Below are positions 42,230 through 50,840 of a stretch of DNA of 64,000 bases, piece after piece. Location: positions 434,001-498,000 of the forward strand of contig CAWJFE010000005.1 of assembly GCA_963842125.1 (NCBI GenBank), in the 5' to 3' direction. A model generated the notes under the pieces. That model searched no databases. It was not told where the DNA came from and saw only the letters and a list, made by a program, of their open reading frames with translations. The position numbers and the translations under genes were made by a program. The stretch is from CAWCWK01 sp963842125. GTDB lineage: Bacteria > Pseudomonadota > Alphaproteobacteria > Rhizobiales > CAWCWK01. How positions within the stretch are numbered: position 1 is the first letter of the stretch; the number at the start of each line of letters is the position of its first letter.

Positions 42230-43221
42230 AGGCTCTCGTCTACACGGGCCCCGAGACGTCGGATTATCGCGACGTGGCCGAGCCCATCCCGAAGGCGGGC
42301 GAGGTCGTCGTGCGCATCGCCGCCGTCGGTCTCTGCGGATCCGACATGCACGCCTTCCTCGGCCACGACGCGCGCCGCCCCGCGCCGCTCATCCTCGGGC
42401 ACGAAGCCGTCGGCACGGTCGAGGAGACGGGCGAGCGGGTTGCCATCAACCCCCTCGTCTCCTGCGGCCAGTGCGAGGACTGCGAGGCCGGCCGCGACAA
42501 TCTCTGCCCCGAGCGCCAGATCATCTCGATGCCGCCACGCGAGGGTGCCTTCGCCGAGCGGATCGCCATGCCGGTCCGCAATCTCACGCCGATTCCCGAT
42601 GGCGTCCCCTTCGAGCGTGCCGTTCTGACCGAGCCGCTGGCCTGCGGCTGGCACGCGCTGAAGTTGGCCGCGCGCACGGCCATCAAGCCCATTGTCAAGC
42701 CCATTGTAGAGACACGCGTCGTCATATTGGGCGGCGGCGCGATCGGCCTTGGTGCGGCGCTCTGCGCGAAGGCGTTCGGCTACAGATCCATCACGATCGC
42801 GGAGCCCAATGCCGACCGCCGCGCGCGGCTGGCCGAGGCCGGCGATTTTACGCTGCGCCACCCGGATGAGGCGATGCGGAAAGACATGGGCGCCGAACTC
42901 GTCATTGATGCGGCCGGTTTCAGCGCCACGCGCGCCGCCGCCTGCGCGCTCGCCCGGCCGGGCGGCACGATCGTCCACATCGGCCTCGGCTCTGGCGAAG
43001 GCGGCGTAGACGCACGGCGCCTGACGCTTCAGGAGATCACCTTCGCCGGCGCCTATACCTACACGACGCAGGATTTCGCCGAGACGGCCGCCGCCATCTT
43101 CGAGGGTCGCCTCGGAGACATGGCCTGGGCCGAAGCGCGGTCCTTGTCGGACGGGGCATCGACGCTTCGCGACATGGCCGGAGGGCGCATCGCCGCGCCG
43201 AAGATCGTCTTTCTCCCGTAA
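42226..43221 (+). CDS. Zinc-dependent alcohol dehydrogenase, HpsO/HpsP-type partner
   Basis: A 331-residue medium-chain dehydrogenase. Catalytic zinc ligands at C37 (GLCGSD) and H59-E60 (LGHEAVG); structural zinc cysteines in CGQCEDCEAGRDNLC; Rossmann motif VILGGGAIGLGAAL. Immediately before the Rossmann strand is a 12-bp tandem duplication (42685-42708) that repeats the residues KPIV. Coupled to the SDR by ATGA and likely its partner in DHPS stereo-inversion (pathway inference). The gene ends 51 bp before suyA. Confidence 0.82.
   Translation: MKALVYTGPETSDYRDVAEPIPKAGEVVVRIAAVGLCGSDMHAFLGHDARRPAPLILGHEAVGTVEETGERVAINPLVSCGQCEDCEAGRDNLCPERQIISMPPREGAFAERIAMPVRNLTPIPDGVPFERAVLTEPLACGWHALKLAARTAIKPIVKPIVETRVVILGGGAIGLGAALCAKAFGYRSITIAEPNADRRARLAEAGDFTLRHPDEAMRKDMGAELVIDAAGFSATRAAACALARPGGTIVHIGLGSGEGGVDARRLTLQEITFAGAYTYTTQDFAETAAAIFEGRLGDMAWAEARSLSDGASTLRDMAGGRIAAPKIVFLP
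42685..42708 (+). repeat. 12-bp tandem duplication inside the zinc ADH gene
   Basis: AAGCCCATTGTC followed directly by AAGCCCATTGTA (11 of 12 bases identical) encodes KPIVKPIV at residues about 154-161, just before the nucleotide-binding strand. In frame, so the protein continues. Confidence 0.8.
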
Positions 43222-43272
43222 GGGATTGTAGCAGCTGCCCTCCACCAGGGGCCATCATGAGAAGAGGTAGAC

Positions 43273-43563
43273 ATGTCCGATATTCCGCACGTCCTCAAGC
43301 ACGACCATGAGGACAACGTCGCTGTCGTCGTCGTCGAAGGCCTCAAGGCCGGCACGCAGGCGCGGGGCGTCGTAACGCACGACGATTCGACCTTCGAGAT
43401 CGCGGTGCACGCCGACGTGCCGATCGGCCACAAGGTCGCTCTCAGCGACATCTCAAAAGGCGATACGGCCATCAAATACGGCCAGGACATCGGCAAGTTC
43501 GTCGCCGCCGTGAAGGCGGGCGAGCACGTCCACACGCACAACCTGAAGACCAAGCGTTGGTAG
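43273..43563 (+). CDS. suyA: (R)-sulfolactate sulfo-lyase small subunit SuyA
   Basis: A 96-residue SAF-domain protein, the small subunit of the enzyme that cleaves (R)-sulfolactate to pyruvate and sulfite. The C terminus HTHNLKTKRW and the VPIGHKVALSDI and IKYGQDIG segments are typical of SuyA and of the N-terminal part of altronate dehydratase (UxaA), its paralogue. Size and separation from the large subunit match SuyA/SuyB rather than UxaA, and the DHPS genes upstream make this assignment firm. AGAGG lies upstream of the ATG. Confidence 0.9.
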   Translation: MSDIPHVLKHDHEDNVAVVVVEGLKAGTQARGVVTHDDSTFEIAVHADVPIGHKVALSDISKGDTAIKYGQDIGKFVAAVKAGEHVHTHNLKTKRW

Positions 43564-43680
43564 GCGCGGGGCGCGTCTAAGCGCAGCCCATCGACTCGCT
43601 GACGCGCGTTCGCCCGACCTCATCCCCCATCTTCTTGCGGACGCCCGGCGGCCTCCGCCCAGACCACCAAGGTTTCCGAC

Positions 43681-44859
43681 ATGGCATCTACCGACACCTC
43701 TTCCTTCCTCGGCTACCGGCGCGAGAACGGCCGCGTGGGCGTGCGCAACCACGTGGTCATCCTGCCCGTGGACGACATTTCCAACGCGGCTTGCGAGGCC
43801 GTGGCCAACAACGTGAAGGGCACGATGGCGCTGCCCCATGCCTATGGCCGCCTTCAGTTCGGCGAAGACCTCGATCTCCACTTCCGCACCATGATCGGCA
43901 CCGGATCCAACCCCAACGTCGCCGCCGTCGTCGTCATCGGCATCGAGCCCGGCTGGACGAACCGGATCGCGGAAGGCATCGAGAAGACCGGCAAGCCGGT
44001 CGCGGCGTTCTCGATCGAGCAGAATGGCGACTTCAAGACCATCATGGACGCATCGCGCGCCGCCAAGGACTTCGTCCACTGGGCGTCCGAGAAGCAGCGC
44101 GAGAAGGCGCCCGTCTCCGACCTCTGGGTGTCGACCAAATGCGGCGAGAGCGACACCACGACCGGCCTCGGCTCCTGCCCGACGGTCGGCAACATGTACG
44201 ACAAGCTCATCCCGAAGGGCATTTACGGCGTCTTCGGCGAAACCTCCGAGATCACCGGCGCCGAGCACATCTGCAAGGAGCGCGCGATCGACAAGGATGT
44301 CGCCGACCGCTGGTACGCCATGTGGAAATCCTACCAGGACGACGTCATCTTCGCACACCAGACCGACGACCTCTCCGATAGCCAGCCGACCAAGGGCAAT
44401 ATCGAGGGCGGCCTGACGACCATCGAGGAGAAGGCGCTCGGCAATCTGGAGAAGATCGGCCGCGAGTGCCGCTATATCGACATCCTCGACCCCGCCGAAG
44501 CGCCGGCCAAGGGGCCGGGCCTCTACTTCATGGACACGTCGTCGGCTGCGGCCGAGTGCATCACGCTGATGGCGGCGGGCGGCTATGTCGTCCACACCTT
44601 CCCGACGGGGCAGGGCAATATCGTCGGCAACCCGATCGTCCCCGTCGTCAAGATCACGGCCAATCCGCGCACCGTGCGGACGATGCCGGAGCATGTCGAT
44701 GTCGATGTGTCCGGCATCCTCAAGCGTGAGCAGACGATCGATCAAGCTGGCGATGCGCTCATCGAGATGGTGGTCCGCACGTCTAACGGGCGCCTCACCG
44801 CCGCCGAAGCCCTCGGCCACCGTGAGTTCGTGATGACGAAACTCTACCGCTCGGCATGA
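43681..44859 (+). CDS. suyB: (R)-sulfolactate sulfo-lyase large subunit SuyB
   Basis: A 392-residue catalytic subunit of the UxaA-C/SuyB family, which removes sulfite from (R)-sulfolactate to leave pyruvate. It begins with FLGYRRENGRVGVRNHVVIL and has WVSTKCGESDTTTGLGSCPT and MDTSSAAAECITLMAAGG, with conserved cysteines probably holding the metal centre. Full length and no defects. It lies 117 bp after suyA, a longer gap than elsewhere in the operon, but shows no terminator between them. Sulfite released here would be toxic, in keeping with the exporter gene that follows. Confidence 0.92.
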   Translation: MASTDTSSFLGYRRENGRVGVRNHVVILPVDDISNAACEAVANNVKGTMALPHAYGRLQFGEDLDLHFRTMIGTGSNPNVAAVVVIGIEPGWTNRIAEGIEKTGKPVAAFSIEQNGDFKTIMDASRAAKDFVHWASEKQREKAPVSDLWVSTKCGESDTTTGLGSCPTVGNMYDKLIPKGIYGVFGETSEITGAEHICKERAIDKDVADRWYAMWKSYQDDVIFAHQTDDLSDSQPTKGNIEGGLTTIEEKALGNLEKIGRECRYIDILDPAEAPAKGPGLYFMDTSSAAAECITLMAAGGYVVHTFPTGQGNIVGNPIVPVVKITANPRTVRTMPEHVDVDVSGILKREQTIDQAGDALIEMVVRTSNGRLTAAEALGHREFVMTKLYRSA

Positions 44860-44929
44860 TGCGGAGCGCGTGCCCGGCAACCCCGGGCGCGCGACAACTC
44901 ATGTCGGCCCGTACGGCAGACAGGACAGC

Positions 44930-45973
44930 GTGACCGAAACATCCCGCACCCCCGCCGTGCCCTCACGCCTGTCGGGGCTTCTCGCCTGGCTGCGCACGAT
45001 CGCGCCCGGCTTCGCGCTCGCGCTCACCGTCGCGGCGGCTGCGGGCTTCGTGGCCGATCACTATGGCGGGCCGGTCATGCTGCTTGCGCTGCTGATCGGC
45101 ATGGCGCTCGCCTTTCTTTCCGAGGGACCGAAGGCGGGGCCGGGCATCCGCTTCTCGTCGAAGAAGGTTCTGCGCGTCGGCGTGGCGCTCCTCGGCCTGC
45201 GGATCGCGGTGTCGGACGTCGTGGCGCTCGGCGGCGAGGTCGTCGCGATGGTGCTCGTCGGCATCGCGCTCACCATAGCGGCCGGGCTCGCGGCGGCGCG
45301 CGCGACGAACCGCGAGGGGCACATGGGAACGCTCATCGGCGGCGCGACGGCAATCTGCGGCGCGTCCGCCGCCCTTGCGCTCTCCTCCGTGCTGCCACGC
45401 CACAAGGACCACGAGCGCGACACGATCTTCACCGTCGTCGCCGTCACCACGCTCTCGACCGTCGCGATGGTCCTCTACCCTGCGCTCTTCCGGGCGCTTG
45501 GTTTCGACGATCAAGAGATCGGCATCCTCATCGGCGCGACGATCCATGATGTCGCGCAGGTCGTTGGCGCGGGCTACGCGGTCTCGGGCGAAGCCGGTGA
45601 TACGGCGACGATCGTCAAGCTCCTCAGAGTCGCGATGCTACTCCCGACCGTCCTCGTCGTCAGCCTCGTCTTCGCCAAGGCCCGGGCTGAGCTTGCCGAT
45701 GGACGTAAGGCCGATCTGCCGATCCCCGTCTTCGCAATCGTCTTCGCGGTTCTCGTCGGGATCAATTCGCTCGGCATCCTGCCCGAGACGCTGCGCGTCT
45801 TCCTCGTCGATCTCTCCCGCTGGTGTCTCATCACCGCCGTCGCCGCCGTCGGCCTCACGACGAGCCTGCGCGAGATCGCCAAGGTCGGCTGGCCGCCCGT
45901 CATCATCGCGGTCACCGCGACACTGGCGCTCCTCGTCTTCTCGCTCGCCGTGCTGACGATCGGGATCGTCTGA
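44930..45973 (+). CDS. YeiH-type putative sulfite/sulfate exporter
   Basis: A 347-residue membrane protein with about ten helices, of the PSE/YeiH family. Family segments are LALLIGMALAFL, RVGVALLGLRIAVSD, GGATAICGASAALALSS and GATIHDVAQVVGAGYAVS. In other sulfonate degraders a member of this family next to suyAB is proposed to export sulfite. I chose the GTG at 44930 after AGGACA, which removes 20 uncertain residues. It is the last gene of the operon; two hairpins follow at 46089-46134. No sulfite dehydrogenase is in the window, so export may be the only local outlet. Confidence 0.85.
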   Translation: MTETSRTPAVPSRLSGLLAWLRTIAPGFALALTVAAAAGFVADHYGGPVMLLALLIGMALAFLSEGPKAGPGIRFSSKKVLRVGVALLGLRIAVSDVVALGGEVVAMVLVGIALTIAAGLAAARATNREGHMGTLIGGATAICGASAALALSSVLPRHKDHERDTIFTVVAVTTLSTVAMVLYPALFRALGFDDQEIGILIGATIHDVAQVVGAGYAVSGEAGDTATIVKLLRVAMLLPTVLVVSLVFAKARAELADGRKADLPIPVFAIVFAVLVGINSLGILPETLRVFLVDLSRWCLITAVAAVGLTTSLREIAKVGWPPVIIAVTATLALLVFSLAVLTIGIV

Positions 45974-46088
45974 GATCGCTTCTCCAGTCTTAATGAAGGA
46001 TTGAAGCAGGCCATGCGCTTGACGCACGGCTCGGCTGCAGGGACAGCCCTCCTACCAAAGTCGTAGGCCACCTATGTTTGCGGTGCAC

Positions 46089-46107
46089 AAGAGACGCCCC
46101 GTCTCTT
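46089..46107 (+). terminator. First of two adjacent hairpins downstream of the exporter gene
   Basis: AAGAGACG and CGTCTCTT form a perfect 8-bp stem with a CCC loop, followed by CTCGTTT. It could end the sulfonate operon. Confidence 0.5.
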
Positions 46108-46115
46108 CTCGTTTC

Positions 46116-46134
46116 GAAGAGCGCTCCGCTCTTC
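46116..46134 (+). promoter_or_regulatory. Second hairpin, able to pair alternatively with the first
   Basis: GAAGAGCG and CGCTCTTC form a perfect 8-bp stem with a CTC loop. The 3' arm of the first hairpin (CTCTTC) is complementary to GAAGAG of this one, so two mutually exclusive foldings exist upstream of the small gene at 46157. Confidence 0.4.
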
Positions 46135-46156
46135 CCACCCGCAAAGGTTTCCTGCC

Positions 46157-46354
46157 ATGACCCAGACCCGCTCCTTCCTCCGCCGCGCCTTCGACAGCAT
46201 GATCGCCGCCCGCACGCGCGAGGCGAACCGCCGCGTCGCAATGTACACCGCGACCTTCACGCCCCAGGATATCTGGGATGATCTCGCAGAAGGCCGCAAC
46301 GAGCGCGCGCCGGCACAGCGGATGGCCGGCACCGTGATGTCCGCCAGCCGCTAA
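46157..46354 (+). CDS. Small hypothetical protein
   Basis: A 65-residue basic protein (MTQTRSFLRRAFDSMIAART at the N terminus) predicted to be helical and soluble, with an amphipathic first half resembling short DUF1127-like alphaproteobacterial proteins, though the characteristic motif is not clear. AAAGG lies nine bases upstream and codon use is like the neighbours. It follows two adjacent hairpins and is followed by a strong terminator, so it may be transcribed on its own. Function unknown. Confidence 0.6.
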   Translation: MTQTRSFLRRAFDSMIAARTREANRRVAMYTATFTPQDIWDDLAEGRNERAPAQRMAGTVMSASR

Positions 46355-46367
46355 CCCGACCGAACCA

Positions 46368-46393
46368 GCCGGGACCGCCGCGGCGGCCCCGGC
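46368..46393. terminator. Bidirectional hairpin between the small gene and prmA
   Basis: GCCGGG and CCCGGC enclose a second perfect palindrome, CCGCCGCGGCGG, giving a very stable stem between two convergent genes. There is no T-run. Confidence 0.6.
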
Positions 46394-46411
46394 ACTTCTG
46401 CCAGGTTCGCT

Positions 46412-47260
46412 CTATGTGCGCCGCAGCACGAGCGTCATCCAGCCATGGTTCGGTACCCGGAAGAGATGGGTGAAGCCGTGCGCGTGATAGGTATTTCGCA
46501 CCATCGGCTCCTGATGGGCGAGGAGGCCCGAGAGGATCAGCGTCCCGCCATGTGCAATGCTGGGCGCGATCTCGGGCGCCATCGCGCGTAAAGGTCCGGC
46601 GAGAATGTTCGCCATCACGAGATCGTAGGGCCCGCCACCTCGTAGGGCGGGATGATTGAGTCCGGTCGCCTCGACTACGTGGAGACGGTGCGGCACGGCG
46701 TTGAGCTTTGCGTTCTCGCGCGCGACCACCACCGAATCGGCATCGATATCGCTGGCGAGGATCGTCGGTCCGCCCGGCGTCGCCTTGGCGAGCGCGATGG
46801 CGAGGACCCCCGAGCCGCATCCGAGGTCGAGCGCCCGCTCCGGTCGCGCCCGCCTCAGCAACCGGTCGAGTGCGACGAGGCAACCCCAGGTCGTGCCGTG
46901 ATGACCGGTACCGAAAGCAAGCCCGGCCTCGACCTCTATCCCGATCGCGCCGCCCGGAAGTCGCGCCCTGTCATGGCTGCCATGAACGACGAATCGGCCG
47001 GCGCGAACGGGGTGGAGGCCGGCGAGGCTCTTTGTCACCCAGTCCTCCTGCCGCATCGGTTCCACGCGCCAATCGGCTGAGGGGAGGGCATCGGTATCCG
47101 GCCGGGTCTCGAACATCAGCTCGACGCACCAGCCCTCGTCCGTCTCGTGCGCGCTGGCGGTCTCGGCGAGACCGTCGTCGAAGATGGCATCGGCCATCGC
47201 CTCGGCCTCGGCGCGCAGCATCAGCGCGACCGCGCGCCAGGCGTCGGCCGAACCTGTCAT
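46412..47260 (-). CDS. prmA: Ribosomal protein L11 methyltransferase
   Basis: SAM-dependent enzyme that trimethylates ribosomal protein L11. The 282-aa product has an N-terminal L11-recognition domain and a Rossmann methyltransferase domain with FGTGHHGTTWGCL near residue 117, the SAM motif ALDLGCGSGVLAIALAK near 143, and the catalytic-loop motif DLVMANILAGPL. The length matches the family. A separate promoter is likely, since the helicase gene upstream on the same strand ends 175 bp away; that gap shows nothing notable. Confidence 0.93.
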   Translation of the reverse strand: MTGSADAWRAVALMLRAEAEAMADAIFDDGLAETASAHETDEGWCVELMFETRPDTDALPSADWRVEPMRQEDWVTKSLAGLHPVRAGRFVVHGSHDRARLPGGAIGIEVEAGLAFGTGHHGTTWGCLVALDRLLRRARPERALDLGCGSGVLAIALAKATPGGPTILASDIDADSVVVARENAKLNAVPHRLHVVEATGLNHPALRGGGPYDLVMANILAGPLRAMAPEIAPSIAHGGTLILSGLLAHQEPMVRNTYHAHGFTHLFRVPNHGWMTLVLRRT

Positions 47261-47435
47261 GAGGACGCCTCGCCGTAGCCGAGCTGCTGGTCGATCGGGT
47301 TCGTCCGCATCATGGTCTCATTCGCTTATGGCACAAAGCCGGGCGCGTCGCCCGTGTCTCTGCGGGGAGGGGAGGATCTCCCTATCTCCGTCCGACTGCA
47401 CGCGGTCAATGGCGATGCCCGGTCCGGACTAAGCC

Positions 47436-49835
47436 TCAGGCCCTTTTCACGAAGCTGTCGAGCACACGCTTCTGGCCGGCATGGGCGAAATCGATGGTCA
47501 ACTTGTTGCCCTCGGCCCTCTGCACGATGCCGGGCCCGAACTTGTCGTGGTGAACCTTGTCGCCGGTCGCAAAGCTCGCCTTGGTCGTCGCCGTCGCGAT
47601 AAGATCGCCCTCGATGGTGCGAATCTGACCGACCTTCAGCGCATTCTTGGCTTTCTCCGCCGCGTTTCGCTTGGCGCGCTGCCAGCCGGGCGTCTCGTAG
47701 GACGAGGCGGAGAATCCGCCGCCCGAGCGCTCGAAGCGGCTCTGGCCGTAGCCGCCATAGCCACCGTTGCCGCCAGCCTCGACGACTTCGACATGGGCCT
47801 CCGGAATCTCATCGACGAAGCGTGAGGGGACCGTCGTCTGCCACAGGCCGTGGATGCGTCGGTTGGACGCGAAGCAGACGGTCGAGTTCCGCCGCGCGCG
47901 CGTGATGCCGACATAGGCAAGCCGGCGCTCCTCTTCGAGCCCGGCCTGGCCCTCCTGATCGAGCGAACGCTGATGCGGGAAGAGGCCTTCCTCCCAGCCA
48001 GGCAGGAAGACGGTGTCGAACTCCAGGCCCTTGGCGCCGTGGAGCGTCATGAGGCTCACCTTGTCGTCCGACGCCGCGCCGCCATCCGTATCCATTACGA
48101 GCGATATATGCTCGAGAAAGCCCGCCATCGTCTCGAACGCGTCCATGCCGCGCACGAGCTCCTTCAAGTTCTCGAGCCGGCCCGGCGCGTCGGCGGACTT
48201 GTCCTGCTGCCACATCTCCGTATAGCCGCTTTCCTCGAGAATGATCTCGGCCAAGTGCGTGTGCTTCAGCGTGTCGAGCTGTTCGCGCCAGCGCTCGAAC
48301 GCGCGAATGAGATCGGTCAGCGCCTTTCTCGGCCGTGCCTTCAACTCTTCCGTCTCGATCAACTCGCGCACGGCCTGCATGAGTGGAATACCGTTGCGGC
48401 GCGCATGGGCGTGCACGATCTTCATCGTCGCATCGCCGAGGCCCCGGCGCGGCGTGTTGACGATCCGCTCGAAAGCGAGGTCGTCGGCGGGCTGCACGGT
48501 TGCGCGGAAATAGGCGAGCGCGTCCCTGATCTCGGCCCGCTCGTAGAAGCGCGGGCCGCCAATGACGCGGTAGGGCAGGCCCAGCGTGACGAAGCGGTCC
48601 TCGAATTCGCGCATCTGGAAGGAGGCACGCATCAGGATCGCGATCTCGTTGAGCGCATGGCCCTGGCGCTGGAAGTCCTCGATCGTCTCGCCGACGTAGC
48701 GGGCTTCCTCCTCGGAATCCCAGCAGCCGCGCACCTTGATCTTCTCGCCAGCCTCGCCGACGGAGGTCAGGTCCTTGCCGAGCCGTGCCTCGTTATGCGC
48801 GATGAGACCGTTGGCCGCCTCGAGGATATGCGACGTCGAGCGGTAGTTCTTCACCAGCCGTACGATCTTGGAGCCCGGAAAGTCCTTCTCGAACCGGAGT
48901 ATGTTGTCGACCTCGGCGCCGCGCCAGCCATAGATCGACTGGTCGTCGTCTCCGACGCAGCAGATGTTGTGCGAGCCTTGAGCGAGGAGGCGCAGCCAGA
49001 GATATTGCGCGACGTTGGTGTCCTGATACTCGTCGACGAGGATGTACTGGAAGCGGCGGTGGTAGTCGGCCAGCACGTCCTTGTTGTCGCGCATCAGCCG
49101 GATCGGTTCGACGAGAAGATCACCGAAATCGGCAGCGTTGAGGACCTTCAGCCGCGCCTGATACTGCTTGTAGAGATCGAGACCAGCGCCATTGGCGTAG
49201 CCGAAGCCCTCGTCCTTCGGCACCTGGTCGGGGGTGAGCCCCCGGTTCTTCCAGCCATCGATGTGAGAAGCGAGTTGACGTGCGGGCCAGCGCTTGGAGT
49301 CGATGTCGGCGGCCTCGATAAGTTGCTTCAGGAGCCTCAGGTGGTCGTCCCAGTCGAGGATCGTGAAGTCGGAGCGCAGGCCGACGAGCTCGGCGTTGCG
49401 GCGCAGCATCTTCACGCCTATGGAGTGGAAGGTGCCGAGCCAGGGCATGCCCTCGACGGCGCCGCCGACGAGGCCCGTCACGCGCTCGCGCATCTCGCGC
49501 GCGGCCTTGTTGGTGAAGGTGACCGAGAGGATCTGGCTCGGCCAGGCGGACTTCGTCGCCAGGATGTGCGCGATCCGCGTCGTCAGCACGCGCGTCTTGC
49601 CCGTGCCGGCGCCAGCGAGGACGAGGAGCGGGCCGTCGAGCGTGGTAACGGCCTCGCATTGCTCGGGATTGAGGCCTTCCAGATAGTCGTTCTGCCGGGC
49701 GGGTGCCTGTCCGCTCGCGGCCAAGGCGCGCTGCGACAAAGACGGTCGCGGCGATCCCTCGTTCGCCGTCACGATCTCGGCATCCTCCGAATCGCGGCGG
49801 AAGTCGGTGCTGGCTGTCGATGCGGGCTCGGTCAT
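47436..49835 (-). CDS. uvrD: ATP-dependent DNA helicase UvrD/PcrA
   Basis: Superfamily 1 3'-5' helicase for nucleotide excision and mismatch repair. The 800-aa protein has LNPEQCEAVTTLDGPLLVLA and the Walker A AGAGTGKTRVL near residue 80, Walker B VDEYQDTN, the motif GDDDQSIYGWRGA, and LMTLHGAKGLEFDTVFLPGW toward the C terminus. The C terminus (GDKVHHDKFGPGIVQR) is the Tudor-like domain that in PcrA binds RNA polymerase. I chose the ATG at 49835, after AAAGG; an in-frame ATG ten codons upstream is an alternative. The 222-bp gap to the next gene shows no further gene. Confidence 0.94.
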   Translation of the reverse strand: MTEPASTASTDFRRDSEDAEIVTANEGSPRPSLSQRALAASGQAPARQNDYLEGLNPEQCEAVTTLDGPLLVLAGAGTGKTRVLTTRIAHILATKSAWPSQILSVTFTNKAAREMRERVTGLVGGAVEGMPWLGTFHSIGVKMLRRNAELVGLRSDFTILDWDDHLRLLKQLIEAADIDSKRWPARQLASHIDGWKNRGLTPDQVPKDEGFGYANGAGLDLYKQYQARLKVLNAADFGDLLVEPIRLMRDNKDVLADYHRRFQYILVDEYQDTNVAQYLWLRLLAQGSHNICCVGDDDQSIYGWRGAEVDNILRFEKDFPGSKIVRLVKNYRSTSHILEAANGLIAHNEARLGKDLTSVGEAGEKIKVRGCWDSEEEARYVGETIEDFQRQGHALNEIAILMRASFQMREFEDRFVTLGLPYRVIGGPRFYERAEIRDALAYFRATVQPADDLAFERIVNTPRRGLGDATMKIVHAHARRNGIPLMQAVRELIETEELKARPRKALTDLIRAFERWREQLDTLKHTHLAEIILEESGYTEMWQQDKSADAPGRLENLKELVRGMDAFETMAGFLEHISLVMDTDGGAASDDKVSLMTLHGAKGLEFDTVFLPGWEEGLFPHQRSLDQEGQAGLEEERRLAYVGITRARRNSTVCFASNRRIHGLWQTTVPSRFVDEIPEAHVEVVEAGGNGGYGGYGQSRFERSGGGFSASSYETPGWQRAKRNAAEKAKNALKVGQIRTIEGDLIATATTKASFATGDKVHHDKFGPGIVQRAEGNKLTIDFAHAGQKRVLDSFVKRA

Positions 49836-50057
49836 TCGGCTGGCCTTTGGCGGCGCGGCGGCCATATGCCCCCGCGCGTGTTCCCTTACATGTCGTCGCT
49901 CCGCCCCATCGCCAAGTCGGGCGCCGGCGAGGAGGTGACAGAAGCCGCACGGGCTTCGGTCTCGCGGGCATTTTGGCGGTGCGCAGTGTGGGCTCAGCCT
50001 AGCGATGGAAGGACGAGCTGACCAGAGTGTTCGAGCTTCGTTCCTCGTCGGCGTCGT

Positions 50058-50840
50058 TCAGCCGGCGGCAAAGGCTGGCTTCCGTTTGTCGAAGAAGGCG
50101 GCGATGCCCTCCCTCGCATCGGCCGTCTCCCACGTATCGGCAAGATGTCGAACGCTCTCCTCGATGGCCGCATCGTCGATGGTGGGGCCAAGCGCGCGCG
50201 CGAAGGCCTTGGCGGCGGCGACCGCCTGCGGCGAGGTCGACAGGTAGGGCGTCACTTCGCGCGCGATGGCGTCATCGAGGTCTTGGATTGCCACGGCGCG
50301 GGCGACAAGGCCCAGTGAGACCGCCTCGGACGCATCGAAAAGGCGCGCCGAGAAGAACACCCGGCGCGCGACCCCCTCACCGAGGCGGGCGACGACATAA
50401 GGGCCAATCGTCGCGGGGATGAGTCCGAGACGCGTCTCGGTCAGCCCGAAGCGTGCGCTCTCGGCCGCGATCGCAACATCGCAGACGCTGACGAGCCCGA
50501 CCCCGCCGCCGAAAGCCTGCCCCTGAACGCGACCGATGACGGGTTTCGGACAGACGTTCCACGCGCGCAGCATGTGGGCAAGCGTTCGCGCCTCACTCAT
50601 GCGCGTCTCGCGGGACGCCTCGAACTGCCCTCGCATCCAGTTGAGGTCGCCGCCGGCGCAGAAGCTGCGACCTTCTCCGGTCAAGACGATGGCCCGAATG
50701 GCCTCATCGGCACCGAGCGTTTCGGCGGCCTTGTGCAGTTCCGCGATCATCGCGGCGTCCATCGCGTTATGCGCGTCCGGACGGTCGAGGGTGACGGTGG
50801 CAATGCCCTGCGGCGTGGTCTCGATGCGGATCGTCGTCAT
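50058..50840 (-). CDS. liuC: Enoyl-CoA hydratase-family protein, methylglutaconyl-CoA hydratase
   Basis: Crotonase-fold enzyme of 260 aa, assigned as hydratase of 3-methylglutaconyl-CoA to HMG-CoA in leucine and isovalerate breakdown. The oxyanion-hole segment GRSFCAGGDLNWM near 52-64, VQGQAFGGGVGLVSVCDVAI with the catalytic-glutamate region, and TRLGLIPATIGPYV are all present. The start overlaps the stop of the HMG-CoA lyase gene by ATGA. Substrate assignment rests on the operon, since the family is broad. Confidence 0.88.
   Translation of the reverse strand: MTTIRIETTPQGIATVTLDRPDAHNAMDAAMIAELHKAAETLGADEAIRAIVLTGEGRSFCAGGDLNWMRGQFEASRETRMSEARTLAHMLRAWNVCPKPVIGRVQGQAFGGGVGLVSVCDVAIAAESARFGLTETRLGLIPATIGPYVVARLGEGVARRVFFSARLFDASEAVSLGLVARAVAIQDLDDAIAREVTPYLSTSPQAVAAAKAFARALGPTIDDAAIEESVRHLADTWETADAREGIAAFFDKRKPAFAAG

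Noticed and set aside
43273..44859. Altronate dehydratase (UxaA) split into two genes
   Set aside because: The small/large subunit organisation, the SuyA C terminus and the DHPS genes upstream fit sulfolactate sulfo-lyase better; no hexuronate genes are nearby.
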